Part shown: positions 1-9,519 of the stretch, in pieces
Numbering within the stretch: position 1 is the first letter of the stretch
Layout: every line of letters begins with the position of its first letter
DNA from: Agapetus fuscipes
Lineage: Eukaryota > Arthropoda > Insecta > Trichoptera > Glossosomatidae
Length of the DNA stretch: 64,000 bases
Reading direction: 5' to 3'
Assembly: GCA_951799405.1 (NCBI GenBank)
Contig: OX637345.1
Coordinates: forward strand, 5,766,001 to 5,830,000
Translations under genes and position numbers: made by a program
The notes under the pieces: model-generated
The model's input: only the letters and a program-made list of their open reading frames with translations
Database searches by the model: none
Told to the model about the DNA's origin: nothing

Positions 1-92
1 ACTGAGAAATATTAGAACTTTATTTCATTTTCCTTAGCCTTGAAAAGTCTATATCCAAGTATGTTAAAAATTCGTAGTAATAACTCTTACTG

Positions 93-412
93 GTTGATAC
101 TTCAGTTGGTAGGGTGTTTGTATTCCTTTCCGTGAGCCCGGGCTCGAATCTCATCGAGGGTGCCAAAAATGATTTCCCGTTTCGGTGTTTATTTCAAACC
201 AAAAATAAAAATGCCGGCACGGTTTACTCAGCCTTGAGAAGAAATGAGTACCAGCCTCCTCAGGAGCTGGAAAATCCCTACTTCAACTGAAAGTGGTTGA
301 TGTGAGGCCGGCCTCCTTACCAGTAAAAATAAATAGGTCCCGAATTGCCATATGCGACCCCTTCGGAGATAACGCAGGCTAGAAGTTACACTATATGTCT
401 AGCTTAGTTGTT
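93..412 (+). repeat. SINE-A copy, tRNA-derived, diverged
   Basis: The left end keeps a tRNA-like head with an A box (CAGTTGGTAGGGTG) and a mutated B box (GGGCTCGAATCTC). It is followed by the SINE-A body (TTTCGGTGTTTATTTCAAAC, then the GAGTACCAGCC stem region) and the 3' end ACTATATGT-CTAGCTTAGTTG. It lines up along its length with the well preserved copies at 16588-16925 and 49132-49470. The (GTTGC)n tail is worn down. Confidence 0.85.
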
Positions 413-954
413 TTCCCTTTTAAAATGATGTAACAAAGTAGATTAAAAATATAGGCACAAAGTAAAAAAAAACATTTAAAACCAAAGAAACAATACGTAT
501 TTTTTCTCCATTGAAACCATGCAGTCTACTTTATTAGCTTTTTTTGACTCATTTTAAACGGGAAACTGATGGGAATCGGCTTGTATGGCACCCTTCGCCA
601 CTGGTACGTCATATTATCATTAAAATGTCGTATCTTGTCGCGAGATACTTCGTAATATCTCGAGACATTTAATAGACTTGTAATAACCTAAAGTGTGCGC
701 CTGTACCTACTCGTATATAGCAGATTGACATTTTCCTGTTCGTCTCCTAACAACTCGGGATCTCGAGATAATTGATGTCAAGCGACGTCGCTTTATAGGT
801 CGCACGATCTTCCGGGAAATTCTATGAAGCATTCATTAATATGGGGGAAGAGGATGATACTCCTATCGATTGAAAATTCTTCAAGAAAAAAAAATCTATA
901 TGTACTTTATCGAGAAAATATCGAGATTTACAGGTCAGTATGAGTCTTACCACC
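413..954. other. Unexplained intronic sequence
   Basis: AT-rich single-copy-looking sequence. It contains CG-richer patches around 700-800 but no convincing reading frame, tRNA head or terminal inverted repeat. I see no function. Confidence 0.4.
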
Positions 955-1210
955 AAATCTAATCTAATCTAAGTTGCAAAGATATGTAACATTGAGGATT
1001 CACATTACATGCATTCTCACAAGAAGACACGTACAAGTTCGCGCTTGAGCATGCCGCATGTGAACCTACAACATAAAAAAACTAAATCTCAAATAGACAT
1101 ACACATTCACCCTGCAACTCCTGCCGACCTTTCCTGAAACAGGGGCGACATTGGCAAAGTTAACCATTTTCTACAGCATGTGTGATCAGCAGCATACCGA
1201 CCTATAAATC
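955..1210 (-). repeat. SINE-C copy
   Basis: It reads on the minus strand. The (TCTAA)n tail and the TTGCAAAGATATG end lie at the left. The conserved CCTGAAACAGGGG/TGACATTGGCAAAG block and the CATACCGACCTATAA head lie at the right. It sits head to head with the plus-strand copy at 1229-1415. Confidence 0.85.
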
Positions 1211-1228
1211 ACCACCAATAAAACGATG

Positions 1229-1415
1229 GTTTATTTTTGCCAATATCACCCCTGTTTCAGGAAAGGTTGGCAAAAGTTGCAGGGCTTATATTCATATGTG
1301 TACACATGAAGCATTATTTGTATGCGCGAACTTACACGCGTCAGTTTGTGGGCATGCATTTGATATGAGTTTGAATTCTATTGTAATATGTTTGTAAATT
1401 AGATTAAATATTAAA
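1229..1415 (+). repeat. SINE-C copy, 5' truncated
   Basis: It begins inside the family at TTTGCCAATATCACCCCTG and runs to TTTGTAAATTAGATTAAA. It lacks the usual TTCCTTGACTTATAGG start. With 955-1210 it forms an inverted pair that could fold into a hairpin in RNA. Confidence 0.8.
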
Positions 1416-2039
1416 GTTTATTCTGTGTCATGCCACACCACACATAACAAAGATTGAAAAAATATGACGTTACACGGGTTGATTGCTAGAGATTGGGCAA
1501 ACTTGAAAAAAAAATGTGCCTGAATCCATAGTATGTGGTCAGCCGTCAGGGAAAGTTGGCAAGAGTTGCAGATCGAAATTAAGGATTTCTTTCGTCAGTT
1601 GACATGCAGAATGAGTAAGTGAGTAACGGTAACATTTTTTTACATAAATAAAATTTCGAATTTTGACCTATAAATACAACAATCAACCTACTCGTGAATA
1701 TTTTCGTAATGTATTTTTTGATACTCAAATTGTATACTCGTACTATTTAACTTGATACTTTTTTAATCACTCAAGTATTCAATTTGCTTTGTAGTTTCTC
1801 ATATAATATTCAAATACCCTAAATGAATATGCTTTACCGTCGACTATTACACAGTTTCTCTTGCGTTTCGATCAAAGTTTCATTAAGAATTGATACGCCG
1901 GAGAAATCATAATACACTTCACAATTTCATTATGAGTACCTACGTTAATCAGAGTTGCTCTGTAGTATGACTGGTACAATATGTCACGCCGGGGACTAGA
2001 GAGAAATTTTGAGAATTCGGAGAATCTATGAAAACACAC

Positions 2040-2260
2040 CTCAAAGCTTGTTTCACGACAAATCGGTGACAGACAACCCACCCATAGGCAGCGCGCCTAT
2101 AGACAAATTGGGTACATGACAGTTTGTCCACAAGACTTTTCGATCAACGACATTTCGGACACATTCAGGACAAGAACAATTCAGTCACACGACATTTCGT
2201 CCACATGACTTATCGCTCAACGACATTTTGGCCATCTACAACATATGACTCGCCGACAGC
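2040..2260 (+). repeat. Degenerate GTCCA/GACA word array
   Basis: A run of loosely repeated words such as CACGACAAATCGGT, GACAGTTTGTCCAC, TCAACGACATTTCGG and CACACGACATTTCGTCC, spaced roughly every 15-25 bp. The same vocabulary recurs at 2835-3035, 6945-7134, 7571-7745, 8373-8590, 12975-13050, 14265-14400 and 26625-26860. It has no sustained coding frame. The element class is not recognised. Confidence 0.7.
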
Positions 2261-2279
2261 TTTAAAATATTATATATGA

Positions 2280-2795
2280 TCTAAGTTGCAAATAAATTTT
2301 ATACTTAAAATTAATATGACATGCATTCCCACAAGCAAACTCGTATAATATAAATAATTATAAAAAATTATAAAAAAACACAGAGTTTTATTTTCACAAA
2401 TTGAGTATTTAATACCACCTCAAGTACTTTCGACTTATTCACGTCATTATCAAGAGGATACTAAATTACAAAAATTAATGACGTGAATAAGTCGAAAGTA
2501 CTTGAGGTGGTATTAAATACTCAATTTGTGAAAATAAAACTCTGTGTTTTTTTATAATTTTTTATAATTATTTATAAAAATGAATTTTCACTGTGTGAAT
2601 ACACAAACTTTAAAAAGTCAAACACGTATGAATTCACGCTAACACATGCCCTACAACATAAAAACCAAATCTCAAATGAGCAGAAGACCTGCAAGTCTTG
2701 CTGACCTTCTTTGAAACAGGGGTGACATTGGTAAAGTGAAACATTTTGTATAGTAAACATGTTCGGCCTCATACCAACCTATAAATCAAAATTCC
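2280..2795 (-). repeat. SINE-C copy split by a foldback insertion
   Basis: The 3' part of a minus-strand SINE-C lies at 2280-2345 (CTAAGTTGCAAA to AAACTCGTATAA). It resumes at about 2622 (CAAACACGTATGAATTC) and continues to the head at 2795 (CATACCAACCTATAAATC). Everything between is a palindromic insertion. The words CAAACTCGTATAA and CAAACACGTATGAA on the two sides look like a degenerate target duplication. Confidence 0.8.
2346..2621. mobile_element. Palindromic insertion, Penelope-related end
   Basis: The core is two 99-bp arms, 2351-2449 and 2476-2574, that by eye are exact reverse complements around a 26-nt loop. To the right is a unit reading AAAAATGAATTTTCACTGTG, close to the AAAATGGACTTTCACTGTG found beside the Penelope-like copy at 60400 and at 9900 and 33300. 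The insertion therefore probably derives from the terminal region of a Penelope-like element. Confidence 0.7.
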
Positions 2796-2834
2796 ATCAC
2801 AGAAAACTACAATGGTTTTTTGAATAGAAAGTTT

Positions 2835-3035
2835 TCTGTCATGGAGCTGTCTGTGGACCTATATTTTGAGTGACCAAAAAGTCGTGTGACCAAATTGTCC
2901 GCAACCTATTTATCTGTGACCGAAATTTTGTGGACGGAATATTCGTATGGCTGAACTGTCGTGTAACAGGTTTGTTAATGGACGAGCTGTCTGTGGACGA
3001 GTTATCTTTGACCGATTTGTCGTGATGAGCCTCAA
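2835..3035 (-). repeat. Degenerate GTCCA/GACA word array
   Basis: Same vocabulary as 2040-2260 but inverted (GACCGATTTGTCGTGATGAG, GTCTGTGGACGAG, GTGACCAAATTGTCC). Its left edge carries the family end motif TTTTCTGTCATGGAGCTGTC, also seen near 7700 and 26930. Confidence 0.7.
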
Positions 3036-3194
3036 AGCTTATACTTACAGAAATTTGCATATCAAACGACTGCTCATTTAGATGTCGCGAGTATATAAGC
3101 GATAGAAATGAGACAATTTCTATTCTTCTTACTGTCGCACTTCTATCGAAGATTGGCAATTCATTCAGCAGTACCAAAAATGTTACATGTCTAT

Positions 3195-3425
3195 AATCTA
3201 TAATCTAAGTAGCAATGATATATTCATTTAAAGCTCTCAGAAGTATGCCCACAAACCAACACGCGTAGTTCGCGCTTACAAATACTGAATGTGTACTTAC
3301 AAATAAAATCCAAACCTCAAATGAACACCTTTTGCCGACCTTCCCTGACACAGGGGTGACATTGGCAAAGTGAACCATTTTTTACAGTATGGGTGGTCAG
3401 CCTCATACCAATCTATAAGTCAAGG
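3195..3425 (-). repeat. SINE-C copy
   Basis: Near full-length minus-strand copy from AATCTAAGTAGCAATG to CATACCAATCTATAAGTC. It ends at the sharp family boundary AAGTCAAGGAATA. Confidence 0.85.
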
Positions 3426-3984
3426 AATACGAATAATAAATTACATTTAAATATAAATAAGAACAAAACCATAAAAAGAAATGACATGGAATATTTTTAA
3501 TTTCTGCTAAGATCAGCGATCATCGTGATTAGTTTTTACGTTAAGTGCTTCAGATATTAATAGTAATTAGGTGCTCCTGTTATACCAATGGCATGCACTT
3601 TTTTTGTTTTGTTTTTTTACCCCATTACACCCTAGATATGCTCTTAACTTCAGTAAAATAGAATCCCTTCCTTTTATAGTCATGGGTACTCCTCTGATCT
3701 AGAGTCATGCCGTTAATTGGAACTCCTCGGGAAGGCCTTCAGGCACTTGTATAAGCATGTAGCATTGTATGAGCGTCCATCTGCCGTGGGTCCTTCTGAC
3801 ACATACATACAAGACTGTTACAAAGAGGGTTTGAGTATAACAAAGCAATCGGAATTTTTTAATTCTTTTCCACTTATATCCGCAACTATTATGACGTTTT
3901 TGACTGTATACTCGTAAGCTGTATATTCAAATAAGAATTGAGAACTTTTTTTTTTTTTAATTGTTACTTGATTAAGCAGTTTAA
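3426..3984. other. Unexplained intronic sequence
   Basis: Mostly AT-rich. A stretch at 3717-3915 has an open frame of 66 codons but no ATG start and no family resemblance, so I do not call it a gene. Confidence 0.35.
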
Positions 3985-4500
3985 TCGCTTTTAATCTGTG
4001 TTGAATTCGGCAGCAAGACTCATATTCGGGATACCCAAATTCACTTACATCACTCCGCTGTTAAAAACATTACATTGGCTTCGTTTCCCGGAGAGAGTGG
4101 TCTACCGTGTTTGTGTGATGGTATATAAAGCCATCAAGGGCTTGGCTCCACCTTATCTGACTGCATGATGTTGCCTGTTAAGATGGGTGTAAGGAGGCAG
4201 TTACTCAGATCGGCGGGCGATGGAGCAGTCAATTTGGTTCAGCCACGACGTCGGATTCGTACAAATTTCGGAGACCGCGCTTTCCGTGTTGCGGGTCCGG
4301 TGGAGTGGAACAGACTGCCACCCGGAGTGAAGAACTCCAAAACTGTGGGTGTATTTCGCGGGGCACTCAAAACTCACCTTTTAAAAAAGTCTTATCCATG
4401 ATCGGAGGGGGCCCTTGAGGCGTGACACACACAAAAACGGCGCTCTCTTATCATTTGTAATTTAAAATAAATTACTCTGATATTATTATAATTAATATCA
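3985..4500 (+). mobile_element. LINE-1 (CR1-like) 3' end, reverse transcriptase C-terminus
   Basis: The frame at 4000-4166 reads NSAARLIFGIP, then ITPLLKTLHWL, ERVVYRVCVMVYKAIKG and LAPPYL, and hits a stop. A shifted frame at 4165-4401 continues through RTNFGDRAFRVAGPVEWNRL and ends ALKTHLLKKSYP. This order (ARLIF, HWL, VYKA, GDRAF, WN-LP, LKTHL) is typical of the C-terminal region of CR1/L2-type non-LTR reverse transcriptases. The copy is 5' truncated and frameshifted. Its 3' tail at 4400-4500 (CCCTTGAGG, GACACACACAAAAACGGCGC, then ATTATTATAATT) matches the 3' tail of SINE-B. Confidence 0.85.
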
Positions 4501-5104
4501 TTATTGATATCGTTAATAATAATAACAATAATTTACAGGAGCAAACAATGTAAGAAAATGCTTTGATGTTGTAATACGAGTAGCTAACGACTCCCCAAAA
4601 ATATAATATACTGTTTACATTAAAGCCGTAATATTCAAGCTTTATTCAACTAGCTCGTATTTCAAACTTTTTTTCGAACTTCCAAGAACCTGCAAAAATA
4701 TTTCGAAACATTGATTCAAAGAGAAAAATATATGATATTAAAAGACCATACAGGTTCGACAAAATAAAAATTGTAAGTACCACAAATATCAAAATTTTAA
4801 CTGTGTTGTATTAACAAGTTATTTCTAATTAAAACCACAGTTCTTGTAACTCAATAGCTACCCGTTGTACTTTTTGGACGATTATTATGACAAAATGTTA
4901 CTGTAAAATAACATTAAAATGAACATACACCTACATGTAGATAATTTGATTGGTTGACCAAATTATGCAAAAATTAAAAAAAATATGAAAAAAATTACAA
5001 AGCATATTTTGAATACTATTTTATTTCCTCTGATATGAAAAAAGCAACCGTTTTCGGTCAATTGATCATCAGGTTTAAACGCATAAAAACTAGGGTTTTT
5101 TTTT
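4501..5104. other. Unexplained AT-rich intronic sequence
   Basis: AT-rich with homopolymer runs. No reading frame, repeat head or terminal repeat was recognised. Confidence 0.35.
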
Positions 5105-5240
5105 TTTTTAAGGAATCCTGTGCGGGAGGCTCCCCAATTCTTGAGAGTCTTGGGGGTCTATGTCACCCTGGAAGGGTGCCGCAGAGGTGTTGCTTGAGTT
5201 CTTGGTTCTGTCGTGAGGCGCTGCAAGGAAGTGGTGATTG
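5105..5240 (-). mobile_element. LINE-4 3' end fragment, RT C-terminus
   Basis: The minus-strand frame reads FLAAPHDRTKNSS, then FQGDIDPQDSQ and LGSLPHRIP-stop. It is nearly identical to the end of the longer copy at 53548-53932. On the minus strand the stop codon runs straight into a poly-A (poly-T at 5098-5111 on the plus strand), where the longer copy instead continues CAAAAAGCACTGG. This suggests internal priming or an alternative polyadenylated end. Confidence 0.8.
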
Positions 5241-5714
5241 GGATGGGCCGAATGTGGTTTGAACCGAATACGAACTTCGGCCGAACATTCGGTCAAAATT
5301 AACGATTCGGCCAAACTTCGGTTCGGTAAAAAAAGGTCAAAAAATTACACATTATAGTTAGGTACTGTTATTTGTAAGAAAAATACTAACTTTATCTCAA
5401 TTTTTGTTTCAATCTTATATCTATGTAACGGGGTAGAAGAATATTTAATTTTAATCAAATTGTTAGTTACCTAATGCTCACTTGCTCCTAATAAATTAAA
5501 TGACCATGAGTACTGAGTATAAAAGGCCTTATTTGTATTATACGGTTATAAAATATACCATGACATCCAATTATAACAGTCAAAATTATGCAAGTAGGTA
5601 TTTTGTTTTACTTTTTCTTACACCGAATGTTCGGCATTTGAACCGAATTCCGAAGTTTGGTTAAAGCTGCCGAAATTCGGTTAAACCGAACGTAAAACGA
5701 AGTTCGGCCCATCC
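5241..5714. mobile_element. hAT-like non-autonomous element (MITE)
   Basis: The ends are inverted: GGATGGGCCGAA at the left and TTCGGCCCATCC at the right. The subterminal regions repeat short CCGAAnTTCGG-type words (GAACTTCGGCCGAACATTCGG on the left, ACCGAATGTTCGGCATTTG on the right) around an AT-rich core without coding capacity. This is characteristic of hAT-derived MITEs. No clean 8-bp target duplication is visible. Confidence 0.7.
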
Positions 5715-6224
5715 TTAATACGAACTTATAAGACAAGGAACAGACTGCACGTTTTCGTTTTCCAAATCATTCGAATATCTAGGTACTCTATGTTGAAAAT
5801 GAGGATACTTACAGGCGCGAGACCCCAGCAAGACTCTGTTGAGAAAAATAACAATAATGGAGGAAGATGTATACGCATAATACAGTGATGACCCGAAGCT
5901 TTATCTTGAGATTGAGATACAGGCCGGAGGAGCCGCGCCGCGCAGTGAAAAATGAAGTTATTTTTTATTCCGCGCGATGAAATATTTGCTGTGAAAATAT
6001 AAAAAGATTTTCCCCGCGGAGAGATGCCGAGATAAATCACAAGGCAAAAGAAAGATGTAACATTGTTAGGTAGCTTATCAGGAAAATTGTTTGAGCCGCG
6101 GATTCATTCGATGCCTGAAAATTTGAAATATATTTGTATTCATAATAATTGAGCAGCGTTGCTGAAGACGCTATTGGATATTAGACCTTTTTAAAAATCT
6201 GTCATTTAAAATCCATCAGTAACT

Positions 6225-6300
6225 GTAACTCTGACTCTTTCACCATTCCGTTAAGGGTGGCCAGAGTCTCTGCAGAGCTACCTTTATTTCTTTCTATCTA
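6225..6300 (-). mobile_element. LINE-2 3' tail fragment
   Basis: Contains CACCATTCCGTTAAGGGTGG and CCAGAGTCTCTGCAGAGCTA. This is the reverse complement of the conserved end of the LINE-2 frame (RGSGHP-x-RNG) preserved at 28870-28930. Only the extreme 3' end remains. Confidence 0.75.
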
Positions 6301-6375
6301 ATTTGAAATATATTTTTTAAATAATAATTGAGGAGCGTTGCAAAAGAGGCTATTGAATTTTTGACGCAAAACTAA

Positions 6376-6622
6376 CTAAGCTAAACATGAAGTGTAACTT
6401 TATACCGCGTTATCTCCGAAGGGATTCACATGTGGTGAGTGGAATCTATTTATCTTTACAGGTAAGATTACCTGCCTTCCGCTAACACTTCAGTTGAAGT
6501 GGATGTTTTCTCAGCTCCCCAGGGGGACGATACTTATTTCTTGTGAGGGCTGAGTAAGCCTTCAACAAGCCTTTATTTTGGATTTCAAAATAAACACCGA
6601 AACGGGACGAAAAGTCCGATAG
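6376..6622 (-). repeat. SINE-A copy lacking most of its tRNA head
   Basis: Minus-strand copy from AACTAAGCTAAACATGAAG to the TTTCAAAATAAACACCGAAAC region. The tRNA head is reduced to a remnant (GTCCGATAGCGC). It contains the characteristic CTTCAGTTGAAGTGG stem. Confidence 0.85.
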
Positions 6623-6944
6623 CGCTTAGCTCAAAAAAATGTGAAAATAAAACCATGTATTGTAAAAAAAAAAATATATTTAAATTAATATTTCAGCTAT
6701 ATCATTACAAATTTACGGACTACAAATAACTGGAAACATTTTGCTCCTCATATTTTTTGCATACACAAAACTAAAAGTTTCATACATTTTTTTTACTGTT
6801 TCTCCAATTAAACTCCAATCGTAAATTCACATTGTTTAATATCACGCGAACGTAAACTACACAACAGTATCGAAGTTTTTGGTCTGGCAATGAATAATTG
6901 CTTTAGTTCAACCCCACCGTCGACTTCTCACCTCGGCAAAAGTT

Positions 6945-7134
6945 TCTCGTCCACACGTGACGCCACTGTTTGTACAGGGTGGACACACGTCAAAGATAAC
7001 TCGTCCACAAACAGCTCGTTCAAGGGACAAATCGGTCATACGACAGTTCGCCTAGACGACTCTTTGGTCAACGACATAATAATGCGTCTACAGACATATT
7101 GGCCATGCATAAATTGGTTACAAGACAGACAGTT
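6945..7134 (+). repeat. Degenerate GTCCA/GACA word array
   Basis: Words GATAACTCGTCCACA, GACAAATCGGTCATACGACA and TTGGTCAACGACATAAT repeat with variable spacing. The array runs directly into the 5S-like sequence. Confidence 0.7.
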
Positions 7135-7251
7135 GTCAACGACGTTACCATGTTGAAAGCACTGGTTCTCATAGATCACTGAAGTTAAGCAACATTGGGC
7201 GCGGACAGTACTTGGATGGGTAACCGCTCAGGTACACCGCGTGTCGTTGGC
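7135..7251 (+). rRNA. 5S rRNA-like sequence (probably pseudogene or SINE head)
   Basis: The 117 nt follow the 5S rRNA layout: a start GTCAACGACGTTACCATG, the internal block GGTTCTC and GATCACTGAAGTTAAGCAAC, then TTGGGCGCGG, CAGTACTTGGATGGG and ending CCGCGTGTCGTTGGC. The terminal stem is intact: the first nine bases (GTCAACGAC) pair throughout with the last nine (GTCGTTGGC), with one G-U. The internal promoter regions of pol III type 1 look preserved. No oligo-T terminator follows. Instead, seven bases later, the A-box region of a SINE-B begins, so it may be a retroposed copy or the head of a composite SINE. A functional 5S gene is possible but less likely. Confidence 0.8.
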
Positions 7252-7570
7252 ATCTTGGACCGGTCCGTAGTCCGTAGTGGCAACACTTCAGACTCGTAAA
7301 TGGAAGGTTGTGGATTTGGATCCCGGCGGAGCACAAAAATATACCATTTATATTTCGAATATGCTCTTCGCTGAGTTGAAAAATTCATACACCTTTACCA
7401 AAGACCGGTCACTGAAAGGTCCATCCAACCTTACAACAACTGGGTCTTGCTTGAGAATTGGCGCTTTCTACAGCGACGACCAAGCTCGCAGAGGGCTCTT
7501 GAGGTGTGATACACACAAAAACAGCGCTCACCAAATAAATCATCCTAATATTATTATTATTATTATATCC
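7252..7570 (+). repeat. SINE-B copy, tRNA-derived, full length
   Basis: The head ACCGGTCCGTAGTCCGTAGTGGCAACAC is tRNA-like (A box with a small internal duplication), and the B-box region is GGATTTGGATCCCGG. The body contains GGGTCTTGCTTGAGAATTGG. The 3' end has GAGGTGTGATACACACAAAA followed by (ATT)n. It starts right after the 5S-like sequence. Confidence 0.9.
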
Positions 7571-7745
7571 ACACGACTTTTTGATCGACGATATTTCGGT
7601 CATATACAATTTAATACTATGGTTCACAAACAGGTACATCACAGAGAATTTACTGTCCGAAAAAACTTTCTAATTACTATAATTTAAATAAATTGAAGTT
7701 TTCTGTGATTGAGCTGTCTATGAACCATATTTTATAAGTGATCAA
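7571..7745 (+). repeat. Degenerate word array with inverted ends
   Basis: Starts with CCACACGACTTTTTGATCG and contains ATGGTTCACAAACAGGTACATCACAGAG. It closes with TTTTCTGTGATTGAGCTGTC and ATGAACCAT, roughly the inverse of the former. The family may thus have terminal inverted repeats built from the same words. Confidence 0.6.
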
Positions 7746-7884
7746 GGGTATACTCAAACCCTAGTTTATCAGGAAACGTCCTATATTTGTGTGTTAGAAG
7801 TATCCACAGCACATGGACGCTCATAAAAAGTTGTATATTTTCTCATGTGGTGGAGGGCCTTCACGTGAAGTTAAAGCAGCTGTT

Positions 7885-7960
7885 ACAGTAACTCTGCCGC
7901 CGTTCCGCTAAGGCTGGCCAGAGCCTCTGCAGAGCTCGACAAAACAAGAACCTCTAGGTC
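7885..7960 (-). mobile_element. LINE-2 3' tail fragment
   Basis: GCCGTTCCGCTAAGGCTGGC followed by CAGAGCCTCTGCAGAGCTC is the reverse complement of the LINE-2 end. The adjacent GTTACAGTAACT is the (ACAGTT)-type tail. Confidence 0.7.
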
Positions 7961-8019
7961 AGAGGCGCGCCCATGACTCTTAAAGTAAGAAGTTTGATGT
8001 TATATATATATACAAGGAT

Positions 8020-8372
8020 AATTTATTTATAAGGTACACATAATATAAGAGCGCCGTTTTTGTGTGTGTCACACCTCAAGGGCCCTCTCAAATCACGGAT
8101 AAGATTTTTTGTAAAGATGCGTCTTTAGTGCTCCTTTAAAGACACCAACAGTTTCTGCCTTCCTCACATTAGGTGGTAGTCTGTTCCACTCCATTGGGCC
8201 CGCAAACCGGAAAGCACGGTCCCCAAAATTAGTGCGTGTCTGACGTGACGGCTGGACTAAGTCAAATACCCCACACTCCGCAGATCTGAGAGTTTGGCGT
8301 CTCAAATCTATCTCAACACGTGAGAACATTTCAGACAAGTATGAAGGAGCCATACCATTGACAGCTTTGTCA
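8020..8372 (-). mobile_element. LINE-1 (CR1-like) 3' end, reverse transcriptase C-terminus
   Basis: The minus-strand frame ending at 8093 reads KAVNGMAPSYLSEM, RTNFGDRAFRFAGPMEWNRL and ALKTHLYKKSYP-stop, closely matching the plus-strand copy at 3985-4500. The 3' tail (8020-8092, read on the minus strand) contains GAGGTGTGACACACACAAAA, CGGCGCTC and AAATAAATTATCCT, which SINE-B shares. The 5' side is truncated where the degenerate word array begins. Confidence 0.85.
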
Positions 8373-8590
8373 GATGTTACTGAAGTCGTTGACCAAAAAG
8401 CTATATTGACAAACAATCGTGTGACCAGATTATCCGTAACCAATGTGTCTGAGGACGAGGTATCTGTGTCCGAGTTGTAATTATGTGACCGAAATGCCGC
8501 TGACCAAAAAGTCCAGTGAAAAAATTGACCGATTTGTCTATGGCCGAGCAGTCTGTGGACGGGTCGTCTGTGACCGATTTGTCGTGAAAC
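8373..8590 (-). repeat. Degenerate GTCCA/GACA word array
   Basis: Inverted array: GTTGACCAAAAAGC, GTGACCAGATTATCCG, GTCTGTGGACGGGTCG and GTGACCGATTTGTCGTGAAAC. The right end motif (CGATTTGTCGTGAAACA) mirrors the left end of 2040-2260. Confidence 0.7.
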
Positions 8591-8852
8591 AATTTGAGCA
8601 GGGTCGGCACATGTCAAACATTTTCCTGACCGATATTTATTCAGTGTTTTGGCCGAACGGCCTAATTGGGTGTGATGTGATCCAGGACCTGTTTGACCAA
8701 GAATGGACTTGGCGCATTTAAATCGGGCGAAAATATGTAAATTTCTACTTTACCTACATCGTTTTGAAGTAGTTAACGTAACCTGGTACTCTTACCTGTA
8801 TAAATAAATAGTTTTCACTAGTCAAAGGAGCAGGTAAATAATAATGTAATGT

Positions 8853-9108
8853 AATATTAGATGATTTATTTGGTAAGCGCTGTTTTTGTGTGAATCACTC
8901 CTCAAAAGCCCTCTGCAAGCTTGATCGTCATTTTAGAAAGCGTCAATTCTCAAGCAAAACCCACTTCCAGTAAGGCTGGATGGACCTTTGGTAAAGGTAT
9001 ATGAATTTTTCAACCCAGCGCAGAGCATATTTAAAAATACACATGGGACATTTGTTCTGCTCCAATGGGATTCGAGCCTTCAACCTGCCATTTACGAATC
9101 GAAAGCGA
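8853..9108 (-). repeat. SINE-B copy
   Basis: Minus-strand copy from GATTTATTTGGTAAGCGCTG (tail) through the GCTGGATGGACCTTTGG block to a B-box remnant GGGATTCGAGCCTTCAACC. The A box is lost. Confidence 0.85.
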
Positions 9109-9519
9109 AACCAAGTTTTTTTACGAAACGTTTTTTGGTTAATCCACGTTTGCTACACATTTCACGCCAATCAAAGATCTCCATAAGTGCCATGACGTTT
9201 TGGATTGCGTGTGCGGTCTATGGAATTATGACTCCAGATTAATCATGCCACGGGGAAGCTTCGTGTGCTAATTTATAGATGGCGGTAGCGCCACTTAAAA
9301 TTTCAGGGAGCAGAGCTACGCAATGGTAGTGTCTGATTTATATACCATTAATCAAAGGGAAACGCGCGGTCTCGAAGCATGTGATTCAACCCTTAAATAT
9401 ATCTACAGGGTGGGTAAAGAAAAGCAAAAATCAATCACGAAAATTCATATCAGATAAATATCTGATTTCATAAATATTTGGCATTCAGAACGGAAGGATT
9501 TGAATCTGAGGATGTAAAT

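Noticed and set aside
5726..6040. Minus-strand open frame of 104 codons
   Set aside because: No domain, no repeat relationship and no splice context. Composition resembles surrounding non-coding DNA.
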